Of a DNA stretch of 64,000 bases, positions 18,275 to 25,562 are shown in pieces. Origin of the DNA: Actinomadura craniellae (GTDB taxonomy: Bacteria; Actinomycetota; Actinomycetes; Streptosporangiales; Streptosporangiaceae). Position 1 is the first letter of the stretch; the number at the start of each line of letters is the position of its first letter. The DNA is taken from assembly GCF_003289645.1 (NCBI RefSeq), contig NZ_QLYX01000024.1, positions 1 to 64,000 of the forward strand, written 5' to 3'. The translations under genes and the position numbers were made by a program. Below the pieces are notes generated by a model. The model was not told the origin of the DNA. It was given only the letters and a program-made list of their open reading frames with translations, and made no database searches.

Positions 18275-19174
18275 GTGGACGAGTTCACCATCGGGCGGCT
18301 GGCCCGGCGCACCGGGCTGCCCGTGCGGACGATCCGCTTCTGGTCCGACCTCGGCCTGGTGCCCCCCACCGGGCGGTCGGCCGGTGGCTACCGGCTGTAC
18401 GACGCGGCGGCGGTGGCCCGGCTGGAGCTGGTCCGGACGCTCCGCGAGCTGGGGTTCGGGCTGGACGACGTCCGCGAGGTACTGGACCGCCACACCACGG
18501 TGGCCGAGGTGGCCGACGCCCATGTGCGGGCGCTGGACGCGGAGATCCGCGTGCTGCGGCTGCGCCGTGCGGTGCTCAGCACGGTCGCCCTGCGTGGCAG
18601 CGACATCGAGGAGGCACGACTGATGCATGAACTGGCCAGGCTGTCCGTCCGGGAACGGCAGCAGATCATCGACGAGTTCGTCGCGGAGGTCTTCGCGGGG
18701 GTCGACCCGGACTCCCCGGCGATGGGCATCGCCCAGGGCATGCGGCAGCTGCCCGACGACCCGGACCCCGGCCAGGTGGACGCCTGGATCGAGCTGGGCG
18801 GGCTGGTCGCCGACGAGGACTTCCGGCGCAGGGTGCGGCAGATGGCTCTCGACGGGCAGGGCGGCCGGGACGGGCGGGACGGCCAGGAGGGGCCCGCCAT
18901 CGACCCGGCCGCCGTGCAGGAGCACGCCGGGCGCGCGCTGGCCGAGGGGGTCGCCCCCGGGTCGCCCGAGGGCCGGGCCGTCCTGGACCGGGTCGTCCCG
19001 CCGGACCTGCCCGCCGGGGAGCGGGTCCGGCTGGCCGACGGCATGGAGCGGTTCACCGACGCGCAGGTCGAGCGTTACTGGCAGCTGCTGGGCGCCCTCA
19101 ACGGCCGGCCGCCCTTCCCCCCGGCGGTGCCGGTCTACGAGTGGGTGATCGCCGCCCTGCGCGCGCATGGCTGA
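18275..19174 (+). CDS. MerR family transcriptional regulator with a long effector domain
   Basis: A 299-aa regulator. The N-terminal MerR winged helix reads FTIGRLARRTGLPVRTIRFW with the wing SAGGYRLYD; a coiled-coil helix follows and then about 190 residues of effector-side sequence without the cysteines of metal sensors. The length suggests a small-molecule sensor. The GTG at 18275 is chosen over GTG 18266 because the MerR-type promoter places the transcript start at about 18274-18275 and the resulting MDEFTIG N-terminus is usual. Its target outside its own promoter is unknown; the SNF2 gene follows after a hairpin. Confidence 0.85.
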   Translation: MDEFTIGRLARRTGLPVRTIRFWSDLGLVPPTGRSAGGYRLYDAAAVARLELVRTLRELGFGLDDVREVLDRHTTVAEVADAHVRALDAEIRVLRLRRAVLSTVALRGSDIEEARLMHELARLSVRERQQIIDEFVAEVFAGVDPDSPAMGIAQGMRQLPDDPDPGQVDAWIELGGLVADEDFRRRVRQMALDGQGGRDGRDGQEGPAIDPAAVQEHAGRALAEGVAPGSPEGRAVLDRVVPPDLPAGERVRLADGMERFTDAQVERYWQLLGALNGRPPFPPAVPVYEWVIAALRAHG

Positions 19175-19192
19175 AGTCCCCGAAAAAGCCGG

Positions 19193-19215
19193 CCGGCCCT
19201 GAAATATCGGGCCGG
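19193..19215 (+). terminator. Hairpin between merR and the SNF2 helicase gene
   Basis: CCGGCCC (19193-19199) pairs with GGGCCGG (19209-19215) around a 9-nt A/T-rich loop, 18 nt after the merR stop. It probably ends the merR transcript and separates it from the helicase gene. Confidence 0.55.
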
Positions 19216-19260
19216 TCCCGGTCGTTGAAGGGCCGACGGTTCGCGGCGGAGGGACGGCGT

Positions 19261-22020
19261 ATGGCGTGGCTTTCGGACGGGGAGGCGCGCTGCGCCGTGG
19301 TGTTCGAGGCCGGTGATCCGCCCCGGACCGGCCGGCTGGTCCTCTGGCGGCCGGACGGGACGGATCCGGACACGGCCGGCGGGGACCCCGGCGAGCTGAC
19401 CGTCGTGGTCGAGGGCCCGCGGGCCCGTACCGTCCCGGTCCGCCGGCTGCCCGTCCCGGCCGCGCTGCCCCTGCTGGTCAGGGCGCACCGGTCGGGGGAG
19501 GCGCATCCGGCCGCGGCGTTCTGGGGAGCCGTGGCGGTCGAGGCGTTGCATCTGGTGGCGCGCGGCCTGCTGCTGCCCGGGGTGTCGCCCGGCGGGTTCG
19601 GGGCGTGGCAGGCCGGGCCGCTGGACGCGTCGGCCACTGGGCGGCTGCGGGCGCTGGCCGCCGCCATGCCGCCGCACGCCCGCGCCGTCCCCTTGCCGGG
19701 GCATCCCGGCGAGTGGGTGCTGCCGGACGCCGAGACGCTGGTCCGGGCGTTCTTCGACGCGGTGGCGGACACGCTCCCGCGGGACGACGGGGCCGCCGCG
19801 CCACTCGCGTTCTCCGCCCCGGCTCCGCGGCGGGTACCCGAGCTGCGGGAGTGGGCGGAGGAGATCGGCGGCGCCTCCGCGGGGCTGCGGATCTCGTTGC
19901 GGGTCGAGGGCGCGGCCGAGGTGCCCGACGGGCTGCGGGCCGTCGTCCAGGCGCACGCCCCGGCCGATCCGGCGCTGGTCGCCGATGTCGCGGAGCTCCG
20001 TGACGGCGCGGCGTTCGGGCCGCGCGCCCGGATGGACGCGATGGTCGCCGTCCGGCGGGCCGCCCGGGTGTGGCCCCCGCTGGACCGGCTGCTGCACCGG
20101 GCCGTCCCCGACGAGCTGCCGCTGACCGACGAGGAGGTCGGCGAGCTGCTGGGCCGGGCCGCCGCGGGCCTGGCCGCGGCCGGGGTGGAGGTGCACTGGC
20201 CCCGGGAACTCGCCCGTGAGCTGGACGCCCGGCCGGTCGTGGCGGCCGCCGACCCGCCGCCCACCGACCTGCCCGCCTTCTTCGGCGGCCTGGACGCCCT
20301 GAGCCTCGACTGGCGGCTCGCCCTCGACGGCGAGCCGCTGACCGAGGCGGAGATGGACCTGCTGGCCGAGGCGCACCGCCCGGTGGTGCGGCTGCGCGAC
20401 CGGTGGACGCTGGTCGACCCCGAGCTGGCCCGCCGGGCCAGGGAGCGCGGGCTCAAACCGCTCGCCCCGATGGAGGCGCTGGGCGCCGCGCTCACCGGGG
20501 TCACCGAGATCGACGGCGAGCGGGTGGCGGTGGCACCGAGCGGCTGGCTGGAGTCGCTGCGCGAGCGGGTCGCCGCCGACCCGGAGTCGGTGGCGCAACC
20601 CCCGGAACTGGCGGCCGAGCTCCGCGGCTACCAGCTGACGGGCCTGCGCCGGCTGGCGCGGACGACCTCGCTGGGCCTGGGCGGCTGCCTGGCCGACGAC
20701 ATGGGCCTGGGGAAGACGATCACGCTGATCGCGTTGCATCTGCACCGGCAGGCCGATCCGGCGACCGCCGGCCCCACCCTGGTGGTGTGTCCCGCGTCGC
20801 TGCTGGGCAACTGGGAGCGGGAGATCCGGCGGTTCGCCCCCGGCGTCCCCGTGCACCGCTTCCACGGGCCCGGGCGGTCCCTCCCCGATCCGGCCGCCGG
20901 TTTCGTGCTCACCACGTACGCCACCATGCGCCTGGACGCGGCGCGGCTCGCCGGCGGGCGGTGGGCGCTGGCCGTCGCCGACGAGGCGCAGCACGTGAAG
21001 AACCCCGCCTCGGGCACGGCCAGGGCGCTGCGGGAGATCCCGGCCGCCGCGCGGGTCGCGCTCACCGGCACCCCCGTCGAGAACAACCTGTCGGAGTTGT
21101 GGGCGATCCTCGACTGGACCACTCCGGGCCTGCTCGGCACCCTCGCCGGGTTCCGTGCCCGCTGGGCCGCGCCGATCGAGTCGGGCGAGGACCCGGTGGC
21201 GGCCGAACGGTTCGCCCGGCTGGTCCGGCCGTTCCTGCTGCGCCGCCGCAAGTCCGATCCCGGCATCGCGCCCGAACTGCCGCGCAAGACCGAGACCGAC
21301 CGCCCGGTGGCGCTGACCCGCGAGCAGGCCGGGCTGTACGAGGCGTTCGCCCGGGAGACCATGGACCGGATCGCGGGCAGCGCCGGCATGGCCCGGCGTG
21401 GGCTCGTCTTCAAGCTGTTCACCGGGCTGAAGCAGATCTGCAACCACCCCGCGCAGTACCTCAAGGAGCCCGACCCGGTGCTGGTGGGCCGGTCGGGCAA
21501 GCTCGAACTGCTCGACGAACTCGTCGACACGATCGTGGCCGAGGGCGGCGCCGTGCTGGTCTTCACCCAGTACGTCGCCATGGCCCGGCTGATCGAGCGG
21601 CACCTGGCCGGCCGCGGCGTGCCGGCCGCGCTGCTGCACGGCGGCACGCCGGTGCCGCGCCGGGAGGAGCTGGTCCGGGCGTTCCAGGGCGGCGGGGCGC
21701 CCGTCTTCCTGCTGTCGTTGAAGGCGGCGGGCACCGGGCTGAACCTGACCCGCGCCGACCACGTGGTGCACTACGACCGCTGGTGGAATCCCGCGGTGGA
21801 GGACCAGGCCACCGACCGGGCGTACCGGATCGGCCAGACCCGTCCCGTCCAGGTGCATCGCCTGATCGCCGAGGGGACGGTCGAGGACCTGATCGCGGGG
21901 ATGCTCCGCACCAAGCGGGCGCTCGCCGATTCCGTGCTGCGCTCCGGCGAGGCGGCGCTGAGCGAGCTGTCCGACGCCGAACTGGCCGATCTCGTCGAGC
22001 TGAGGGGACCGATCCTGTGA
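19261..22020 (+). CDS. SNF2-family DEAD/DEAH-box helicase
   Basis: A 919-aa SNF2/HepA-type ATPase. The first about 450 residues are a bacterial SNF2-associated N-terminal region. Motif I is DDMGLGKT near residue 480, motif II is DEAQ near 574, ALTGTPVENN is motif III, and the C-terminal RecA lobe has LKAAGTGLNL and HYDRWWNPAVEDQATDRAYRIGQ-type motif VI. Such enzymes translocate on double-stranded DNA and remodel bound proteins such as RNA polymerase; the exact role is unknown. GGAGGG lies 7 nt before the ATG. It overlaps the SWIM zinc-finger gene by 4 nt (GTGA), so the two are translationally coupled. Confidence 0.92.
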   Translation: MAWLSDGEARCAVVFEAGDPPRTGRLVLWRPDGTDPDTAGGDPGELTVVVEGPRARTVPVRRLPVPAALPLLVRAHRSGEAHPAAAFWGAVAVEALHLVARGLLLPGVSPGGFGAWQAGPLDASATGRLRALAAAMPPHARAVPLPGHPGEWVLPDAETLVRAFFDAVADTLPRDDGAAAPLAFSAPAPRRVPELREWAEEIGGASAGLRISLRVEGAAEVPDGLRAVVQAHAPADPALVADVAELRDGAAFGPRARMDAMVAVRRAARVWPPLDRLLHRAVPDELPLTDEEVGELLGRAAAGLAAAGVEVHWPRELARELDARPVVAAADPPPTDLPAFFGGLDALSLDWRLALDGEPLTEAEMDLLAEAHRPVVRLRDRWTLVDPELARRARERGLKPLAPMEALGAALTGVTEIDGERVAVAPSGWLESLRERVAADPESVAQPPELAAELRGYQLTGLRRLARTTSLGLGGCLADDMGLGKTITLIALHLHRQADPATAGPTLVVCPASLLGNWEREIRRFAPGVPVHRFHGPGRSLPDPAAGFVLTTYATMRLDAARLAGGRWALAVADEAQHVKNPASGTARALREIPAAARVALTGTPVENNLSELWAILDWTTPGLLGTLAGFRARWAAPIESGEDPVAAERFARLVRPFLLRRRKSDPGIAPELPRKTETDRPVALTREQAGLYEAFARETMDRIAGSAGMARRGLVFKLFTGLKQICNHPAQYLKEPDPVLVGRSGKLELLDELVDTIVAEGGAVLVFTQYVAMARLIERHLAGRGVPAALLHGGTPVPRREELVRAFQGGGAPVFLLSLKAAGTGLNLTRADHVVHYDRWWNPAVEDQATDRAYRIGQTRPVQVHRLIAEGTVEDLIAGMLRTKRALADSVLRSGEAALSELSDAELADLVELRGPIL

Positions 22021-22835
22021 CCGAGGGTGAGGAGGAGGCGCGCGGGTTTCCCGCCTTCCCGCCGGTACGGGGCGGCCGGGGGCCGTTCGCCCGTTCCTGG
22101 TGGGGGCGGGCCTGGCTGCGGGCGCTGGAGGACACCTCGCTCGCGGCGGAACCGCTGGCCCGGGGCCGCCGGTACGCCAGCACCGGCCGGGTCGGCCCGA
22201 TCACGATCAGCCCCGGCCGGATCGCGGCACCCGTGCGGGGCGCCGACGAGGACCTGCACCGGACCGTGGTCTTCGTCGAGCGGCTGTCGGACGCCGAGTG
22301 GGAGCGGCTGCTGACCGAGGTGGCGGGCCGGGCCGGGCACATCGCGGCGCTGCTCGACCGGGACATGCCCCGGGAACTGGTGGCCGCGGCCGGGGAGGCG
22401 GACGTCCGGCTGCTGCCGGGGCTGGGCGACCTCGAACCCGAGTGCGACTGCCCCGGCTGGGAGCATCCCTGCGAGCATGCCGCGGCGCTGTGCTACCAGG
22501 CGGCGTGGCTGCTGGATCGCGACCCGTTCGTGCTGTTGCTGATGCGCGGCCGGGGCGAGCGGGAACTGGTCGGTGAGCTGCGGCGGCGCAACGCACCGGA
22601 CCCCGCGGGACCGGCGGTTCCGGGGGTGGCCGCGGCCGCCGCGTACGCGCGGCCGGTGCCCGCGCCGCCGGATCCGCTCCCGCCGCCCGGCCCCCGCGGC
22701 CCGTTGCGGGTGCCCGCCGGCCCGGGGGTCGATCCGGCGGCCCTGGACGCCCTCGCCGCCTCCGCCGCGGTCCGTGCCCGGGCGCTGCTCGCCGGCGGGC
22801 GTCCCGCGGGGCTGGACGGCCTGCTCGGCGGGTGA
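22017..22835 (+). CDS. SWIM zinc finger protein, partner of the SNF2 helicase
   Basis: A 272-aa protein with a SWIM motif CxCx6CxH: CDCPGWEHPCEH (Cys143, Cys145, Cys152, His154). Residues about 20-60 (FARSWWGRAWLRALE and RGRRYASTGRVG) are typical of bacterial SWIM proteins found beside SNF2 helicases. The C-terminal third is Pro/Ala-rich. The GTG start overlaps the SNF2 stop by 4 nt. The likely role is DNA or protein binding for the helicase; this is inference from constant pairing. A hairpin at 22844-22868 follows. Confidence 0.88.
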   Translation: MTEGEEEARGFPAFPPVRGGRGPFARSWWGRAWLRALEDTSLAAEPLARGRRYASTGRVGPITISPGRIAAPVRGADEDLHRTVVFVERLSDAEWERLLTEVAGRAGHIAALLDRDMPRELVAAAGEADVRLLPGLGDLEPECDCPGWEHPCEHAAALCYQAAWLLDRDPFVLLLMRGRGERELVGELRRRNAPDPAGPAVPGVAAAAAYARPVPAPPDPLPPPGPRGPLRVPAGPGVDPAALDALAASAAVRARALLAGGRPAGLDGLLGG

Positions 22836-22843
22836 AACGCGGT

Positions 22844-22868
22844 CGGCGCCGGGGAGCCCGCGGCGCCG
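22844..22868 (+). terminator. Terminator hairpin after the SWIM gene
   Basis: CGGCGCC (22844-22850) pairs with GGCGCCG (22862-22868) around an 11-nt loop, 9 nt after the SWIM stop. Confidence 0.5.
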
Positions 22869-22910
22869 GCGAGTTGGCGTAGGTTTGTCTGGTCGAATCA
22901 GGGAGCGTTC

Positions 22911-24416
22911 ATGTCCATGCAAAAGGGCGCCAATGTGCCGGTGCCGGTTCCATCGGTCCGAGTCGAACTGGGGTGGACCACCGCCCCCGGCGTGCCGGAC
23001 GCCGACGCCTCGGCGCTGCTGCTCGTCGCGGGTAAAGTCCGGTCGGACAACGACTTCGTCTTTTACAACCAGCCGGCGCACTCCTCCGGGGCCGTCCGGT
23101 ACGAGGGCAAGCAGCAGGGGCCGGTGGTGCGCGACACCCTGGCGATCGACCTGGCCCGGGTGGAACCGCAGGTCGAGACGATCGTGATCGCGGCGTCCGC
23201 CGACGGCGGCACCTTCGGCCAGTTCCAGGGGCTGTACGTGCGGGTGCTCGACGCGGCGAACGGCGCCGAGGTGGCCCGCTTCGACAGCGCCGGCGCGACG
23301 GTGGAGACCGCGTTCGTGCTGGGCGAGCTGTACCGGCGGCAGGGCGCCTGGAAGTTCCGGGCGGTCGGCCAGGGCTACGACTCCGGGCTGGCCGGGCTGG
23401 CCACCGACTTCGGGATCTCCGTCGACGACCCGGCGCCCGCGCCCCAGCCGACCCCGCCGCCCGCACAGCAGCAGTACGCGCCCCCGCCGCCCCCGCCCGG
23501 CCAGCAGTACGCGCCCCCGCCCGGCCAGCAGTTCACGCCGCCCCCGCCGGGTCAGCAGTACGTTCCGCCGCCTGGCCAGCAGTACGCCCCGCCGCCGCCC
23601 GCCCCGCCGCTCCCGGGCCAGTACGCGCCACCTCCGCCGCCGCCCGGCCAGCCGTACGCGCCCCCGCCGCCTCCGCCGGGTCAGCAGTACGCGCCGCCGC
23701 CTCCGCCGCCCGGCCAGCAGTACGCTCCGCCGCCTCCGCCGGGTCAGTTCCAGCCCCCGCCGCCCCCGGCGCAGCCGGTCTCCCTCAACAAGATCACGCT
23801 GGACAAGAACAACACCTCGGTCTCGCTCACCAAGCAGGGCGCGACCTCCGGTGGCATGCGGGTCAACCTGAACTGGTCGGCCCGCGCCGGCGCGGCGAAG
23901 GGCCGGCTGGGCAAGCTCCGCCGGGGCGTCGACCTGGACCTGGACCTGTGCTGCCTGTGGGAGCTGCAGGACGGGTCCAAGGGCATCATCCACGCGCTCG
24001 GCGACTTCGGCGCGCTCAACCACCCGCCGTACATCCAGCTCGACAAGGACGACCGCACCGGCGCCGTCACGACGGGCGAGAACCTGACGATCAACCTGGA
24101 CCACACCGCGAAGTTCCGCCGCATCCTGGTGTTCGCGGAGATCTACGACGGCGCCGACGACTTCCGCGGTCTCGACGCGATCGCCACCCTCTACCCGCAG
24201 AACTCCCCGCCCATCGAGATGCGGATGGACGACTGCACGATCCCGGCGCGCGACGCCGTGCTGGCGCTGATCGAGAACGTCGGCGGCGAACTCGTCGTCC
24301 GCCGCGAGGGCCGTTTCGTGCTGCCGCCGCCCGGCCGTCCCCGCTGGGGCAAGCTGGCGGTCGACCAGGAGTACGGCTGGGGCCTGGAGTGGGTCGCCTC
24401 CAAGGGCAAGAGCTGA
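22911..24416 (+). CDS. Protein with two TerD-like domains joined by a proline-rich repeat linker
   Basis: A 501-aa protein. Residues about 1-180 are a TerD/CABP-type domain ([44 protein letters not shown]). Residues about 183-292 are a low-complexity linker with many [11 protein letters not shown]-like repeats. The C-terminal part (about 295-500) carries a second TerD-related domain ([25 protein letters not shown]) with acidic residues that could bind calcium, followed by a WGLEW-containing tail. TerD proteins act in tellurite/stress-linked systems of unclear biochemistry. No other ter genes are adjacent. The ATG follows AGGGAG. Confidence 0.85.
   Translation: MSMQKGANVPVPVPSVRVELGWTTAPGVPDADASALLLVAGKVRSDNDFVFYNQPAHSSGAVRYEGKQQGPVVRDTLAIDLARVEPQVETIVIAASADGGTFGQFQGLYVRVLDAANGAEVARFDSAGATVETAFVLGELYRRQGAWKFRAVGQGYDSGLAGLATDFGISVDDPAPAPQPTPPPAQQQYAPPPPPPGQQYAPPPGQQFTPPPPGQQYVPPPGQQYAPPPPAPPLPGQYAPPPPPPGQPYAPPPPPPGQQYAPPPPPPGQQYAPPPPPGQFQPPPPPAQPVSLNKITLDKNNTSVSLTKQGATSGGMRVNLNWSARAGAAKGRLGKLRRGVDLDLDLCCLWELQDGSKGIIHALGDFGALNHPPYIQLDKDDRTGAVTTGENLTINLDHTAKFRRILVFAEIYDGADDFRGLDAIATLYPQNSPPIEMRMDDCTIPARDAVLALIENVGGELVVRREGRFVLPPPGRPRWGKLAVDQEYGWGLEWVASKGKS
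23465..23775 (+). repeat. Proline-rich coding repeats ([10 protein letters not shown] type)
   Basis: Imperfect in-frame tandem units encode Gln-Tyr-Ala/Val/Thr followed by five to seven prolines and a glycine. Unit length varies, so the tract may be prone to slippage while keeping the frame. It links the two TerD-like domains. Confidence 0.85.
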
Positions 24417-24449
24417 CCACCCGGCGCACCACCGCGTCCGCCTTCGAGA

Positions 24450-24495
24450 CGTGATCCTTCGGCTTCCGAGGCGCCTCGGAAGCCGAAGGATCACG
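24450..24495. terminator. Perfect 46-bp palindrome, bidirectional terminator
   Basis: Bases 24450-24472 are exactly complementary to 24473-24495, a 23-bp perfect inverted repeat with no spacer. It lies 33 nt after the TerD-like stop and 9 nt before the stop of the convergent rnhB gene. A bidirectional terminator is the simplest reading. Confidence 0.82.
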
Positions 24496-24504
24496 GGGCG
24501 GCGG

Positions 24505-25386
24505 TCAGAGCAGGGAGAGCTGGCCGGTGTCGGCGAGCGGGTCGCGGTGCTTGCGCAGGTGCCGCCAGCGCGGCAGGTCGTCGAGGTAGGACCACGACAG
24601 CCGGTGGTGCGGGGTCGGGCCGTGCTCGGCGAGCGCCCGCCGGTGGACGGGGGAGGGGTAGCCGGCGCTCGTCGCGAAGCCGTACTCCGGGTGCTCGTCG
24701 CCCAGCCGGGCCATCAGCCGGTCGCGGTGCACCTTGGCCAGCACGGAGGCGGCGGCCACGGCCACCGAGCGCTGGTCGGCCTTGACCTCGCACCGCACGT
24801 TCCGGCCGCCGCCGACGTAGTCGTGCCCGCCGTCGAGGATCACCGCGTCGGGCGGTTCGGGCAGGGCGTCGAGCGCGCGCACGGCGGCGCGGCGCAACGC
24901 CTCGGTCATGCCGACCTCGTCGATCTCGGCGGGCTCGGACGCGCCCAGCGCGTGTGCCGCCAGCCAGCCCGGCAGTACCTCGGCGAAGGCGTCCCGGTGC
25001 GCCGGCGGGAGCAGTTTGGAGTCGGTCAGCGGGCGGCCGGACGGCTCCGGGGGCGGGCCGAGCTCGCCGGGCCGCAGGACGGCGGCGCACACCACCACCG
25101 GGCCGGCCCAGGCACCCCGGCCGACCTCGTCGATCCCGGCCACCAGCAGGGCGCCGGCCGCCCGCAGCCGCTTCTCGATCTCGTAGCCCGCGGCCGGCCG
25201 GGGAGACGGACCGGACCGCCCGGCCGTCACACGGGGTGCCGGGTCGGGCTGCTCGGTCGGGTCGTCTTCGGCTGTGGTGCGGGGTGCGGTGGGCACCGCA
25301 TCGAGCTGCTCCGCTTCGGTCGCCGGGTGGGGCGCGGGGGGTGGCGGTTCGGGCAGCGCACCCTGCTGTGCTGGCATGTCGCACAT
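24505..25386 (-). CDS. rnhB: Ribonuclease HII with N-terminal extension
   Basis: Up to 293 aa. The RNase HII core starts near residue 68 (GYEIEKRL) and has GIDEVGRG (Asp86, Glu87), the LTDSK loop, VILDGG and [19 protein letters not shown], which hold the acidic catalytic residues. It cuts RNA-DNA hybrids and removes misincorporated ribonucleotides. Family length is about 200-230, so the first 65 residues, Pro/Ala/Glu-rich, are either a disordered extension or untranslated: GTG at 25230 would give a core-length protein, and ATG 25377 is a further choice. No clear ribosome site decides this. The C-terminus QLSLL resembles the QMSLF-type sliding clamp motif (inference). Confidence 0.9.
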   Translation of the reverse strand: MCDMPAQQGALPEPPPPAPHPATEAEQLDAVPTAPRTTAEDDPTEQPDPAPRVTAGRSGPSPRPAAGYEIEKRLRAAGALLVAGIDEVGRGAWAGPVVVCAAVLRPGELGPPPEPSGRPLTDSKLLPPAHRDAFAEVLPGWLAAHALGASEPAEIDEVGMTEALRRAAVRALDALPEPPDAVILDGGHDYVGGGRNVRCEVKADQRSVAVAAASVLAKVHRDRLMARLGDEHPEYGFATSAGYPSPVHRRALAEHGPTPHHRLSWSYLDDLPRWRHLRKHRDPLADTGQLSLL

Positions 25387-25549
25387 GATGGCAGCGTTCG
25401 CCCGGCGTTCTCGCCCGCATCGTGCGATCGTTCCCGCATGTCCGTAAAGAGGGAGGCGCCTGGGGCACCGATATCTCCAGTAGGGCACGATCGGATGATC
25501 CTTGCGCCGATTGGGTGTTTGATGCTGCCCTTCGTGCGGGATCCTGCGC

Positions 25550-25555
25550 TATACA
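25550..25555 (+). promoter_or_regulatory. Probable -10 element of the AAA+ gene (leaderless)
   Basis: TATACA ends 7 nt before the ATG at 25563 and no ribosome binding site separates them, the same geometry as in front of the MerR and ipdF genes. The -35 is not obvious. Confidence 0.45.
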
Positions 25556-25562
25556 CGGCATG

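Noticed and set aside
23465-23775. Regular repeats resembling a CRISPR or VNTR array
   Set aside because: The units are in frame, vary in length, encode a proline-rich linker and have no unique spacers.
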